From positions 91,763-155,762 of the forward strand of contig JALHQC010000004.1 of assembly GCA_022842165.1 (NCBI GenBank): 64,000 bases of DNA. Reading direction: 5' to 3'. This document shows, piece by piece, positions 1 through 8,874 of this stretch. Position numbers and translations under genes: made by a program. Every line of letters starts with the position of its first letter. Position 1 is the first letter of the stretch. The notes beneath the pieces were generated by a model. It was given only the letters and a program-made list of their open reading frames with translations. It was not told the origin of the DNA and ran no database searches. The DNA is from a bacterium. GTDB taxonomy: Bacteria; Pseudomonadota; Alphaproteobacteria; Rhizobiales; Aestuariivirgaceae.

Positions 1-15
1 GCGGGAGAGGACGTT
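1..15. repeat. Right end of a family A palindromic repeat, cut by the window edge
   Basis: The first 15 bases (GCGGGAGAGGACGTT) are identical to the right-hand end of the element inside imuB near 19767-19781. The remainder of this copy lies outside the window. It sits just downstream of the stop codon of the leftward gene at 28-936. Confidence 0.6.
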
Positions 16-27
16 TAGCCCTTTCAT

Positions 28-936
28 TTATCCTACAAAAGCGTGTTTTTCGAAGCCCGTCATGCCGGGATCGAAGCAGAAAATGCCGCCCTGCAGGGGG
101 TAGCGCTTCAGCACGTCCTCGCCGACGTTCTGGCGTGAGGTGGTGACATAGAGCGTATCGAGCCTCGCGCCGCCAAAACAAACATTGGTGACGCGCGTCG
201 ACGGGATCGGCACCACGCGGTCGATGCGGCCTTTGGGGTCGATGCGGAGCACGCAGGAACCCTCCCAGCGTGCGCTCCAGATGCAGCCATCGGCGTCGAC
301 CGTTGCGCCATCGGGATAGCCATAGTCCTTCGTGTCGCTCAAGCTCCGCTTGTTCGAGATCGTGCCGCTGTCGAGGTCGAAATCATAGGCCCAGATCACC
401 TGCGCCATCGAATCGGTGAAATAGAATGTGCGGTTGTCGGGAGACCAGCAGGGGCCATTGGAGACGCCGATCTCGTGTTCCATCGCCGTGGCCGTGCCAT
501 CGGAATCGACGCGGTAGAGGATGCCCGCTGGCGCGGTGATGGGAAGGTCCTCGCCCGATGGGCCGATGTTATTCATCATGGTGCCAAACCAGAGGCGGCC
601 TCTCGCATCGCAGGCGCCGTCATTGCCGCGGTTGCCGGGATGGTCCAGCCCAAGCGGTATCCATGGCGTCATGGCGCCGGTTTCGGGATTGAAGATGTTG
701 ACGGAGTGGCGGGAACCCACCAGCACGGTGCCATCGCGGCGCATCGCCATGGTGGAGACCATTTCCGAGAATTGCCAGGTGCGGTGCGCGCCGCTTGCCA
801 CATGCAGGCAGTGAATGGCGGAGGGCACGATGAGGTCGAGCCACCAGAGCGTTTGCGTCTTCACGTCCCAGAAGCAGCCCTCGCCGAGCTTGTCCTTGGT
901 CTCGAGAAGGCAGGTGACGGGAGTTTCGTGTTTCAT
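28..936 (-). CDS. SMP-30/gluconolactonase/LRE family protein
   Basis: This 302-residue protein looks like a six-bladed beta-propeller lactonase of the SMP-30/regucalcin family, cytoplasmic with no signal peptide. Such enzymes hydrolyse sugar lactones using one divalent metal. The expected metal-binding positions are visible: Glu19 in LGEGCFWD, Asn105 in [10 protein letters not shown] and an Asp in the later [11 protein letters not shown] stretch. I chose the ATG at 936 over a longer reading from 987 because it overlaps the stop of the upstream racemase-family gene as ATGA, giving translational coupling. The real substrate is unknown; pairing with a hydroxyproline-type gene suggests an accessory catabolic role. 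Confidence 0.85.
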   Translation of the reverse strand: MKHETPVTCLLETKDKLGEGCFWDVKTQTLWWLDLIVPSAIHCLHVASGAHRTWQFSEMVSTMAMRRDGTVLVGSRHSVNIFNPETGAMTPWIPLGLDHPGNRGNDGACDARGRLWFGTMMNNIGPSGEDLPITAPAGILYRVDSDGTATAMEHEIGVSNGPCWSPDNRTFYFTDSMAQVIWAYDFDLDSGTISNKRSLSDTKDYGYPDGATVDADGCIWSARWEGSCVLRIDPKGRIDRVVPIPSTRVTNVCFGGARLDTLYVTTSRQNVGEDVLKRYPLQGGIFCFDPGMTGFEKHAFVG

Positions 937-1970
937 TCTTTCACGTCCATGGGCCAGGTGTCGGAGATCTTGTAGCCCTCGGGCCACGGGTCGCCCGGAT
1001 CAAGCATCAGTGTTGATTGCCCGGTGATCCAGGCGCGTCCGGTGATGGTGGGAATGACGGCGGCGTGGTTTCCAACCGTCGTCAGCCCCACGATCTCGCC
1101 GATGAAGCGGCTCTCGATGATGGAGCGGCCGATGTAGCGCTCGCCCTGCCGCAGCAGTCCCTTGGCGTGCAGCACTGCCATCAGGGCCGAGCAGCCGGTG
1201 CCGGTGGGCGAACGGTCGATCTTTCCCGGTTTGATGACGCAGGCATTGCGGCTCGACAGGCAGCCGTCCACGGTTTCGAGTTCGCCGGTAATGAAGGCAA
1301 ATGAAAAGTGCGACCAGCCCGGTAGTGCAGGATGCACAAATCCCAGCTGCTCGTTGCCGGCCTTCACGATCTTGCGCCCGATGACGGCGATGTCACGGGC
1401 CTCGTCCGGGGTCAGCGCGAAGCCGAGCGATCTGCCGTTCGCCATCACGAAGCTGTCGCCGCCGAAGGCGGTGTCGACTAGTACGGTGCCGAGGCCTTCC
1501 ACTTCCAGCGGCACGCCGAGGCGGTCCGCGAAAGCCGGAACGTTCCTCAGCGTGATCGCCTGTGCCTTGCCGCCGCTGCACTGTGCCACGACTTCAACAA
1601 GGCCTGCGGGCGCCTCGAGTATCATGCGCGTCTCAGGCTCGGTCATGGGCACGATGCCGGTGTCGAGCAGCACTGTCGCAACGCAGATGCAGTTCGATCC
1701 CGACATCGGCGGGGTGTCCTCAGGCTCCATGATGATGAAGCCCATCTGCGCCAAAGGATTCTTCGGCGGCACCAGCAGGTTCACGTGGCGGAAGACGCCG
1801 CCCCTCGGTTCGTTCAGCACGAAGGCGCGGAGCTTGCCGTCAGTTGCGATGAATCGCGACTGGTCCCACAGGGTTTCGCCCGGCGGCGGCGACACGCCGC
1901 CGACGATCACGTCGCCCACTTCGCCCTCGGCGTGGCAGCCGACAATTCGGATTGCCTTTGTCGTCCGCAT
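933..1970 (-). CDS. Proline racemase superfamily protein (hydroxyproline epimerase or trans-3-hydroxyproline dehydratase type)
   Basis: The 345-residue protein has the whole proline racemase fold, including [18 protein letters not shown] and the second active-site loop DRSPTGTG. Family members epimerise proline or 4-hydroxyproline with two cysteines, or dehydrate trans-3-hydroxy-L-proline when the second position is Thr. Here the first catalytic position is Ser90 in PMSGSNC rather than Cys in MCGH, and the second is Thr256. Neither catalytic Cys is present, so racemase activity is unlikely and a dehydratase or another reaction is more plausible. It is translationally coupled to the lactonase-like gene downstream. 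Substrate not determined. Confidence 0.85.
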   Translation of the reverse strand: MRTTKAIRIVGCHAEGEVGDVIVGGVSPPPGETLWDQSRFIATDGKLRAFVLNEPRGGVFRHVNLLVPPKNPLAQMGFIIMEPEDTPPMSGSNCICVATVLLDTGIVPMTEPETRMILEAPAGLVEVVAQCSGGKAQAITLRNVPAFADRLGVPLEVEGLGTVLVDTAFGGDSFVMANGRSLGFALTPDEARDIAVIGRKIVKAGNEQLGFVHPALPGWSHFSFAFITGELETVDGCLSSRNACVIKPGKIDRSPTGTGCSALMAVLHAKGLLRQGERYIGRSIIESRFIGEIVGLTTVGNHAAVIPTITGRAWITGQSTLMLDPGDPWPEGYKISDTWPMDVKE

Positions 1971-2136
1971 CGAATCTCCCGTTCAGTGCCAAGAATTACA
2001 AAAAATTCATCCCCTTGCGACTTGAACTTGCCGCAATTGGCCTTATTTCGCCAGTAGCGGCGCCGGGCCCCTCTGGCGAGGTCGTTCCTCGCGATGTCGG
2101 AGCTGCTCTTTGGAAACAACAGCAAAGGGCTCGGCA

Positions 2137-3153
2137 ATGGATTTCATCCAGGCAGCACTCTATTCCGATTTTCTCGGCACTCCGGCCTTTTTCTGGCTGG
2201 CCTTCATCTCGATCGTCATTGGCCTCCTCGTCTTCGACCTCGGATTTCTGCATCGCGGGCAGCAGAAGGAAATCGAAGCCAAGGAAAGCTTCATCCTTTA
2301 TGCGGGCTACATGGCGATCGCCTTTGCTTTCGGCGCCTGGGTGTGGTGGGCGAGGGGCGCGCAATCCGGCCTCGAATTCTTCACCGGCTACCTGATCGAG
2401 CAATCCTTGGCGATGGACAATATCTTCGTCATCGCCACGGTTTTCGCCTTTCTCAACATTCCCCGCATCTATCAGCATCGCGTGTTGTTCTGGGGCATCC
2501 TTGGCGTCATCGTGTTCCGCGCCATCCTGATCGGGCTGGGTGCTGCGCTGGTCATGTCGTTCTCGTGGATTCTCTTCGTCTTCGGTGCCTTCCTCGTGTT
2601 TACCGGCCTCAAGATGTTCAAGACCTCGCACGACAAGCCCAGCATGGAGGACAACTGGATTCTCAAGCTGATCCGCCGGAACTTCCGGGTGACCGACACG
2701 CTGCACGGCGAGAAATTCACCGTGAAGCAGGTTGACCCCAAGACGGGAAAGCTCGCGACCTTCATCACGCCGCTGTTCGTGGCGCTGATTTTCGTCGAAT
2801 TCGTGGACCTCATCTTCGCGGTCGATTCGGTTCCGGCGATCTTCGCCGTCACCCAGGACCCGTTCATCGTCTATACGTCGAACATCTTCGCGATCCTAGG
2901 CCTCCGCGCGCTCTATTTCGCTCTGGCCGCTGCCATGCACCGGTTCAAGTACCTGCAATACTCGCTGGCGACGATCCTCGTCCTCGTCGGCATCAAGATC
3001 TTCCTCGTGCCCATGGGCATCAAGATCGACACCGCGCTGTCGCTGTTCGTGACGATCTCGGTCCTGGCTTCCGGCATCCTCTACTCGCTGTGGAAGACCC
3101 GCAACGACATGCCGGAGCCGCAACCCGGCAAGGCGACGGACGCCGCCTCCTGA
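2137..3153 (+). CDS. TerC/Alx family integral membrane protein
   Basis: This 338-residue polytopic inner-membrane protein belongs to the TerC family. It starts with the usual SDFLGTPAFFW segment and carries acidic intramembrane motifs such as EQSLAMDN and EFVDLIFAVDSVPA, which in relatives are linked to metal (manganese) handling and tellurium resistance. The ATG at 2137 has an AAAGGG ribosome site seven bases upstream and is preferred over a TTG at 2110. A hairpin follows the stop codon, just before the next gene. The ion handled cannot be read from the sequence. Confidence 0.9.
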   Translation: MDFIQAALYSDFLGTPAFFWLAFISIVIGLLVFDLGFLHRGQQKEIEAKESFILYAGYMAIAFAFGAWVWWARGAQSGLEFFTGYLIEQSLAMDNIFVIATVFAFLNIPRIYQHRVLFWGILGVIVFRAILIGLGAALVMSFSWILFVFGAFLVFTGLKMFKTSHDKPSMEDNWILKLIRRNFRVTDTLHGEKFTVKQVDPKTGKLATFITPLFVALIFVEFVDLIFAVDSVPAIFAVTQDPFIVYTSNIFAILGLRALYFALAAAMHRFKYLQYSLATILVLVGIKIFLVPMGIKIDTALSLFVTISVLASGILYSLWKTRNDMPEPQPGKATDAAS

Positions 3154-3184
3154 CCACTTGCCTTGAACCATGGATGCGCTATCA

Positions 3185-3208
3185 GGGACCCGTCCAACGG
3201 CGGGTCCC
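3185..3208 (+). terminator. Hairpin between terC and yqhA (possible terminator or translation-control stem)
   Basis: GGGACCCG at 3185-3192 and CGGGTCCC at 3201-3208 form a perfect 8-bp stem with an 8-base loop, followed by CTTTCC-like sequence. The stem ends only five bases before the yqhA ATG at 3214, so it would occupy the place of its ribosome binding site. It could end terC transcripts, limit yqhA translation, or both. Confidence 0.55.
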
Positions 3209-3213
3209 TTTCC

Positions 3214-3729
3214 ATGAAAAAGCTCGAGCACTTTGTCGAATCGATCATCCTTGCCTCGCGCTGGGTTCTGGTGGTGTTCTACCTCGGCTTGACCGTCGCG
3301 CTGCTGCTCTACGCCGTGTCGTTTTCCGGCAAGCTCGTCGATTTCGTCTCCAAGCTTTTCATCCTCGGCGAGACCGACACCATCCTCAAGATGCTGGCCC
3401 TCATCGATGCCGCCCTGGTCGCCAGCCTCGTCGTCATGGTGATCATCTCGGGCTACGAGAACTTCGTCAGCCGCTTCGACAACGCCGACGGCAGCGAAAT
3501 CTCGTGGCTCGGCAAGGTCGATGCCGCATCGCTCAAGATCAAGGTGGCGTCCACCATCGTGGCGATCTCGTCCATTCACCTGCTGCAGGTGTTCCTCAAT
3601 GCGCAGCAATATTCCGACGGCAAGCTGATGTGGCTCACCATCATGCACATGGCCTTCGTCGTATCGGCGCTGGTGCTGGCCTATATCGACAAGGTGATGG
3701 TCTCGACCAAGATATCGAAGGGCGGCTGA
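3214..3729 (+). CDS. YqhA family membrane protein (UPF0114)
   Basis: The 171-residue product matches the YqhA/UPF0114 family in length and layout. It has an N-terminal amphipathic MKKLEHFVESIIL start, then hydrophobic segments near residues 14-35, 50-75, 105-122 and 133-153, and the family stretch GYENFVSRFD. Its function is unknown; relatives are small inner-membrane proteins with four predicted helices. I chose the ATG at 3214 because family members start this way; a TTG at 3163 would add 17 residues read through the hairpin at 3185-3208. It lies 60 bases after the TerC gene on the same strand. Confidence 0.85.
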   Translation: MKKLEHFVESIILASRWVLVVFYLGLTVALLLYAVSFSGKLVDFVSKLFILGETDTILKMLALIDAALVASLVVMVIISGYENFVSRFDNADGSEISWLGKVDAASLKIKVASTIVAISSIHLLQVFLNAQQYSDGKLMWLTIMHMAFVVSALVLAYIDKVMVSTKISKGG

Positions 3730-3732
3730 TCC

Positions 3733-5142
3733 TCAACCGGCGAAGAAGATCAGCGAGACCACCACGAAGAGCGGCAGCAGGATCGCGCCGGACCACAGCA
3801 TGTAGCCGAAAAAGCCGGGCATCCGGACACCGGCATCGCGGGCGATGGCATAGACCATGAAATTGGGCGCATTGCCGATATAGGTGTTGGCGCCCATGAA
3901 GACGGCCCCCGCCGAAATGGCGGCGAGCGTCGTGGCGCCCTGGTTCATCAGATATTGCGGGTCGCCGCCGGCAAGCTCGAAGAAGACGATGTAGGTCGGC
4001 GCATTGTCGAGGAAGGATGACAGGCCTCCGGTGATCCAGAAATAGGCCATGTCGTTGGCCTGGCCTTCAGGACCTGCCACCAGCGCGACGAGGGGCGCGA
4101 AGACGCCGTCACGCCCGGCATGCAGCATGGCGAGGACGGGTATGATGGTGATGAAGATCGCCGCAAACAGCTGGGCCACCTCCTTGATCGGTTCCCAGCT
4201 GAAACTGTTCTCGCTCCGGTGGCCGCGCGGCGTGAGGGCGAAGGAAATGACGGCAATCGCCAGCATCGCGGCATCGCGTAACAGGCTTTCGATGGCGACG
4301 CGAACGCCGAAGATGTCGATCTCGCCCAGCTTCACGGCGGACGACAGCAAGATGACGCCGATGATCGCGGGGATGAGCAGGAGGTTGACACCGCCCTTCA
4401 CGGAAGCCTCGATGTCGGGCGTAGGGTCGGGCTTTATGTGCCCGTCGCGGCGGTAGATATAGGTATCGAGCGCGAAGAAGATCGCCAGCAGCGCCGCCGT
4501 CAGCAGGCTTGCCGGCGACAACAGGTGGACCGTCGGCCAGAAGAAATCCACGCCGCGCAGGAAACCCAGGAACAGCGGCGGATCGCCGAGTGGCGTCAGC
4601 GAGCCGCCGATATTGGCGACGAGGAAGATGAAGAAGATGAAGACATGGGCGTTGGTCTGGCGGTCGTCATTGGCGCGCAGCACCGGACGGATCATGATCA
4701 TGGCGGCACCCGTGGTGCCGATGAAGCTCGCCAGGATGGCGCCGATGGCGAGAAGCACGGTATTGGTCAGCGGCGAGCCGTGAAGATTGCCGCGGATGAC
4801 GATGCCGCCCGCCACGGTGAACAGCGCCAGCAGCAGCAGGATGAAGGGGATATATTCGAGAAAGGCCGTATGCAGCACGGCCACGGCAGCGACCGGCAGG
4901 CCGTTGACGGCGGCAATCGGAATGATGGCGAGCAGCGCCCAGACCGCCGAAATCTTGCCGCGGTGATGATGCCACGCGTGGGGCGCCACCAGCGGCAGGA
5001 TGGCGATCGACAGCAGCATGCCAACGAAGGGGATCGCCCAGGCATAACCCAGCGACCTGCCGTCCAAGCCTTCTGCCGCGAAGACGGGTCGCGCGGAGGC
5101 CAGCAACAGCAGCAGCCCCCAGATCATGCATCGCAGTTTCAT
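3733..5142 (-). CDS. Sodium:proton antiporter / CitMHS-type ion transporter
   Basis: The 469-residue protein opens with a signal-like hydrophobic segment (MIWGLLLLLASARPVFA) followed by about eleven more membrane spans. It resembles the NhaD/ArsB-CitMHS ion transporter superfamily, with the characteristic GTTGAAMIMIRP, NIGGSLTPLGDPP and SSFLDNAPTY motifs, which mark the sodium:proton antiporter branch. The ATG at 5142 has AGGGG just upstream and removes a proline-rich, non-hydrophobic extension from the longest reading frame. It converges with yqhA with three bases between stops. The transported ion is inferred from family only. Confidence 0.8.
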   Translation of the reverse strand: MKLRCMIWGLLLLLASARPVFAAEGLDGRSLGYAWAIPFVGMLLSIAILPLVAPHAWHHHRGKISAVWALLAIIPIAAVNGLPVAAVAVLHTAFLEYIPFILLLLALFTVAGGIVIRGNLHGSPLTNTVLLAIGAILASFIGTTGAAMIMIRPVLRANDDRQTNAHVFIFFIFLVANIGGSLTPLGDPPLFLGFLRGVDFFWPTVHLLSPASLLTAALLAIFFALDTYIYRRDGHIKPDPTPDIEASVKGGVNLLLIPAIIGVILLSSAVKLGEIDIFGVRVAIESLLRDAAMLAIAVISFALTPRGHRSENSFSWEPIKEVAQLFAAIFITIIPVLAMLHAGRDGVFAPLVALVAGPEGQANDMAYFWITGGLSSFLDNAPTYIVFFELAGGDPQYLMNQGATTLAAISAGAVFMGANTYIGNAPNFMVYAIARDAGVRMPGFFGYMLWSGAILLPLFVVVSLIFFAG

Positions 5143-5206
5143 TCGTGGCCCCTGCCGTTGTGCCGGTCCATCAAACACGACGGCGTGCGGCGGATCAACA
5201 GGCGGA

Positions 5207-5983
5207 TCAGCCTCCGCTGCCGGCAGCGCTGACGATGGGTTGCGGCGAAATGGCGTTGAACCCCACGAAGGGCCGGTCATGGGCTAGGATCACAAATAGC
5301 GACACCGTGATCGCCACGGTCACCGCGGACAGCGCCACGCTCCGCGCCAGCGGAAAGCGCCCGTGACAGACGGCGATGACGGTCATCAGCAGAAACCCCA
5401 GCGCGGTGACGGTGAACCACTGGCCACCGCTCACCACCTCCTGCGCCATGCTCAGGCGCTGCTGGCGCGCGTTGGACAACTGATCGAGCGCAGCGAGGAT
5501 GCGCTGCTGCAAGGTGCGATTCTGGTCGCCCGCCGAAAATCCCTGGATCGTTCCGGCATAGATGTCCTTCAACTGGCTTTCCGCAGCCGCGCGGTGCGTG
5601 CTCGAGGTCATCATCGGCCACTCGGCTGCAACGGCCTGCGCATAGCCTTCGATGATCCGCCCGAAGCCCTCGCGGCTGGGACCGGTCATGGCATCCATAT
5701 AGATCCTGATCACCTTCAGGCTGCGGGCTTCGGCATTCACCGTTTCGCGTGCGTCGTTCTCGATCTGCCAGACGGAATTGGCGAGAAAGGTGACGTTGAG
5801 CACGAAGAGCGTTCCGCACAGCGTCATCAGAACCGGGGAAAGGTCGGCCAGGCGTTTCGAGAGGCTGGCGAGCGGTCTTGCGAAACACGCCGCATGCAGA
5901 AGAAGGGCAGTGATCCCGACGCCCGCCAAGATGATGAGGAACATGCCGGTTGCCGACCATGCGTAGATGAAATCGGGCGGCAT
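5207..5983 (-). CDS. DUF4239 (bestrophin-like) membrane protein
   Basis: The 258-residue protein has two N-terminal membrane segments (about residues 9-33 and 50-70), a long soluble helical region rich in Arg and Glu, and two C-terminal membrane segments (about 190-208 and 215-235). It ends with the DRPFVGFNAISPQP motif typical of DUF4239 proteins. The function of this family is not established; similarity to bestrophin channels is only structural suggestion. It is the first gene of a leftward pair with the antiporter gene, with 64 bases between them. Confidence 0.75.
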   Translation of the reverse strand: MPPDFIYAWSATGMFLIILAGVGITALLLHAACFARPLASLSKRLADLSPVLMTLCGTLFVLNVTFLANSVWQIENDARETVNAEARSLKVIRIYMDAMTGPSREGFGRIIEGYAQAVAAEWPMMTSSTHRAAAESQLKDIYAGTIQGFSAGDQNRTLQQRILAALDQLSNARQQRLSMAQEVVSGGQWFTVTALGFLLMTVIAVCHGRFPLARSVALSAVTVAITVSLFVILAHDRPFVGFNAISPQPIVSAAGSGG

Positions 5984-6001
5984 GTTCCTCGTGCTCCCTG
6001 A

Positions 6002-7378
6002 CTATACCGTGCGCAGATACCATTCGAAATCGCGTGCCGTCGGCTCGGCGTAGAAGCGGTCGGCCTCGACTTCCTTCAGCGTACAATAGGTGTCGACGAA
6101 TTCCTTGCCGAAATATTCCTTGAGGATCGAGGCGCGCCAGAAGGCGTCGATCGCATCATGCCAGTTGCCGGGAATGTACTTCGCCCGCTTCTCATAGCCA
6201 TTGCCGTTGACCGGGTTTCCCGGCTCCGCCTTCTCGACGATGCCATGGTGCATGCCGGCAAGAATTGCGGCCATGACGAGATAGGGGTTGGCATCGGCGC
6301 CGCTTGGGCGGTGTTCGATGTGGCAGGCCTTGGCGGCGCCTGCGGGAATGCGGATCGAGACCGTGCGGTTGTTGATGCCCCATGAGGCTGAGACCGGCGC
6401 ATAGGAATTCCTGCGGAAGCGGCGGTAGGAATTGGCATTGGGCGCGAAGATCAGCATCGATTCCGCCATCGCCGCCTTGAGGCCGCCGATCGAATGCATC
6501 AGCAGCTCATTCTGCAGCGGGTCTTCGGCGGCGAACAGGTTGTTGCCCTCTTCATCGGCCAGCGACACGTGGATGTGCATGCCGGAACCGGTCCACTCCG
6601 AATAGGGCTTGGCCATGAAGGTGGCGGCAAGGCCATGCTTTTCGGCACAGGCCTTGATCAGCCGCTTCAGCATGATGCCCTCGTCGCAGGCATCGAGCAC
6701 GTCGGCGCGATGGCGGAGCACGATTTCCATCTGGCCCGGCGCATATTCCGAGATCAGCGTCTTGGCGGGAAGGTCCTGGATCTCGCACCAGGCATAAAGG
6801 TCCTTGAAGAAGGGCGCAAAATCATCCGTGTCCTGAAGATAATAGGCCTGGTAATGCTGCGGGCGGTGCTCGTTGATCAAGGACTTTGGCGCCATCGGCT
6901 TTCCGGCCATGGCGGAGGCCCGGTCCATGAGGAAGAACTCGAGTTCGACCGCACCCACCGGCGTCATGTTCAGTTCTTTCTTGAACCTTGTGACGACGCT
7001 TTCGAGCGCGTTGCGCGGGTCGGCGTAATGCGGCGTGCCGTCAAGATCATGCACGGCGGCGGTATATTGCGCTGTTCTTTCCATCCACGGCACGCGCACG
7101 AAGGTGCCGGGGATCGGCCACATCAGCATGTCGCGGTCGCCTTCATCGAAGACGAGACCGGTTTCGGGAACGTCCTGTCCCGTCACGTCCAGCACCAGTG
7201 CCGAGATCGGCATGAAGCGGCCGTCCTTCCAAGCGGGAACGACTTCATCACGCCGTAGCACCTTGCCGCGGGCGACGCCGCAGAGGTCGGTCCATACGAC
7301 CTGCACGGTATCGATATCCGGATTGGCGTCGAGAAACGCCTGGGCTTCAGCTTCGCGGCGGGGGAATACAAGGGCCAT
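6002..7378 (-). CDS. Glutamine synthetase family ligase (gamma-glutamylpolyamine synthetase-like)
   Basis: At 458 residues this matches PuuA-type glutamine synthetase-like ligases, which join glutamate to an amine with ATP. An N-terminal beta-grasp domain (VQVVWTDLCGVARGKVL) is followed by the catalytic domain with GAVELEFFLMD, the metal-ligand motif GSGMHIHVSL and the glutamate-side motif SYRRFRRNSYAP. It lies one base downstream of a class III aminotransferase gene on the same strand, an arrangement common in amine catabolic operons. It is unlikely to be the housekeeping GlnA, which has a different C-terminal adenylylation region. The amine substrate is unknown. Confidence 0.85.
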   Translation of the reverse strand: MALVFPRREAEAQAFLDANPDIDTVQVVWTDLCGVARGKVLRRDEVVPAWKDGRFMPISALVLDVTGQDVPETGLVFDEGDRDMLMWPIPGTFVRVPWMERTAQYTAAVHDLDGTPHYADPRNALESVVTRFKKELNMTPVGAVELEFFLMDRASAMAGKPMAPKSLINEHRPQHYQAYYLQDTDDFAPFFKDLYAWCEIQDLPAKTLISEYAPGQMEIVLRHRADVLDACDEGIMLKRLIKACAEKHGLAATFMAKPYSEWTGSGMHIHVSLADEEGNNLFAAEDPLQNELLMHSIGGLKAAMAESMLIFAPNANSYRRFRRNSYAPVSASWGINNRTVSIRIPAGAAKACHIEHRPSGADANPYLVMAAILAGMHHGIVEKAEPGNPVNGNGYEKRAKYIPGNWHDAIDAFWRASILKEYFGKEFVDTYCTLKEVEADRFYAEPTARDFEWYLRTV

Positions 7379-7379
7379 T

Positions 7380-8747
7380 TCAGTCTCCGTCCTGGCTCAT
7401 CAGTTCGGTGATGCAGCGGTCGAGTTGTTCGACCAGCAGATCCACGTGTGCCCCGGTCGTTGCGGGGCAGATGAGCAACATGTTGTGGAAGGGTGTCACG
7501 ATGACACCACGATTGAGAAGATAGTGATGCACAGCGACATCGATCGGCTGGTGGATCACCTTCGCGGCCTCGCCGCCGTTCCGCGGGCGCTGGGGAGTGC
7601 ACATGAACTCCACGCGCGCGCCGGCACGGACGACGTGCCACGGCACTGAATGTTTGATGATGACATCCGCGATCCCCTTCTCGAGCTTTTTGGCAAGCGC
7701 GATCAGGGGTGCGAAAGCCTCCCGGGTGAAATAGGTTTCAAGCACGGCGCGCATCAGCGCCAGCTGGATCTTCGAGCCCGACAATGTGGTGCCGATGCCG
7801 GAGTGGCCGGGGTTACGGGTTTCAAGAAACTTGCGGATGCGCGCGGCAACGGGTGCTGAGAAGCCATAAACGGCGGCAGGAATGCCGCCGGCGATGGGCT
7901 TTCCCATCACGAAGCCATCGGGCTCCAACCCGTATTCGAGCGAATATCCGCCGGGGCCGGAGGACATGGTATGCGTCTCGTCGATGATCAACAGCGTGCC
8001 GGCCTTCCGTGTGATGTCGCGCAATGCCGCGTGATAGCCGTCGTCGGGCAGCACCATGCCGACATTGGTCATGATGGGCTCGGCCAGCACGCAGGCGACA
8101 TCGCCATCGGCGAGCGCCGCTTCCAGTGCCGGAATGTCGTTGAACTCGACGACTTTCGTGAACTGCGTCAGGTCGCGCACTTCACCGATCAGGGCCGGAT
8201 CGGCATGGGGCGTGCCGCCGTCGATCGTCACGTAGGTCTCATCCACCGCGCCGTGATAGCAGTGATTGAAGACAAGGATTGTCTTGCGGCCCGTGATGGC
8301 GCGGCACCACTTGATGACGGCGCGGTTGGCATCCGACGCTGTTGCCGTCACCTGCCAGTATGGCAAGCCGAAGCGGTCTTCCAGCAGGCGTCCGACGATT
8401 GCCGCATCGGTTGACGGCATCATGGTGGTGAAGCCGTTCGCGCCCTCGCGCTGCAAAGCATCCACAATTGGTTTCGGCGAATGGCCGAACATGGCGCCCG
8501 TATCACCGAGACAGAAATCGATGTAAGTGTTGCCATCGGCATCGGTCACGTCGACGCCCTGCGCCTTCGATGCGAAGAGCGGAAACGGCGTTCCCCAATC
8601 CACCATCCAGTGCATGGGAACGCCCTTGAGCCAGTTTTTCGCAGCGTCCTCGGAAAGCCTTTTCGAGTTGGGGTTGCGCTGGATGAAGAGGGCTTCTTCG
8701 CGGGCCAGCATGGCCGTAATGGAGGCTTCGGGGGCGTTGCGCGCCAT
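7380..8747 (-). CDS. Class III (omega) aminotransferase, PLP-dependent
   Basis: The 455-residue protein is a fold-type I, class III aminotransferase close to the glutamate-1-semialdehyde aminotransferase-like group. Visible features are Asp256 in IIDETHT, which would bind the PLP ring nitrogen, and the Schiff-base Lys283 in VMGKPIAGG. It probably transfers an amino group from an omega-amine or amino acid to a keto acid. I chose the ATG at 8747 (MARNAPEAS) rather than an upstream in-frame start at 8810 because the extra residues look non-coding. It is followed by the PuuA-like ligase gene with one base between. Confidence 0.85.
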   Translation of the reverse strand: MARNAPEASITAMLAREEALFIQRNPNSKRLSEDAAKNWLKGVPMHWMVDWGTPFPLFASKAQGVDVTDADGNTYIDFCLGDTGAMFGHSPKPIVDALQREGANGFTTMMPSTDAAIVGRLLEDRFGLPYWQVTATASDANRAVIKWCRAITGRKTILVFNHCYHGAVDETYVTIDGGTPHADPALIGEVRDLTQFTKVVEFNDIPALEAALADGDVACVLAEPIMTNVGMVLPDDGYHAALRDITRKAGTLLIIDETHTMSSGPGGYSLEYGLEPDGFVMGKPIAGGIPAAVYGFSAPVAARIRKFLETRNPGHSGIGTTLSGSKIQLALMRAVLETYFTREAFAPLIALAKKLEKGIADVIIKHSVPWHVVRAGARVEFMCTPQRPRNGGEAAKVIHQPIDVAVHHYLLNRGVIVTPFHNMLLICPATTGAHVDLLVEQLDRCITELMSQDGD

Positions 8748-8874
8748 GATTTCCTTCGTGGCTGTTGACGTCAGCCTCTCTCCTAGCACGCCCACAGGGG
8801 GGCTCCACAACCCCCATGGATTTCGGATGCGGAATCTGGTTTAGGGAGCAGCGCAGCATGAAGGAGCTTCCAAG

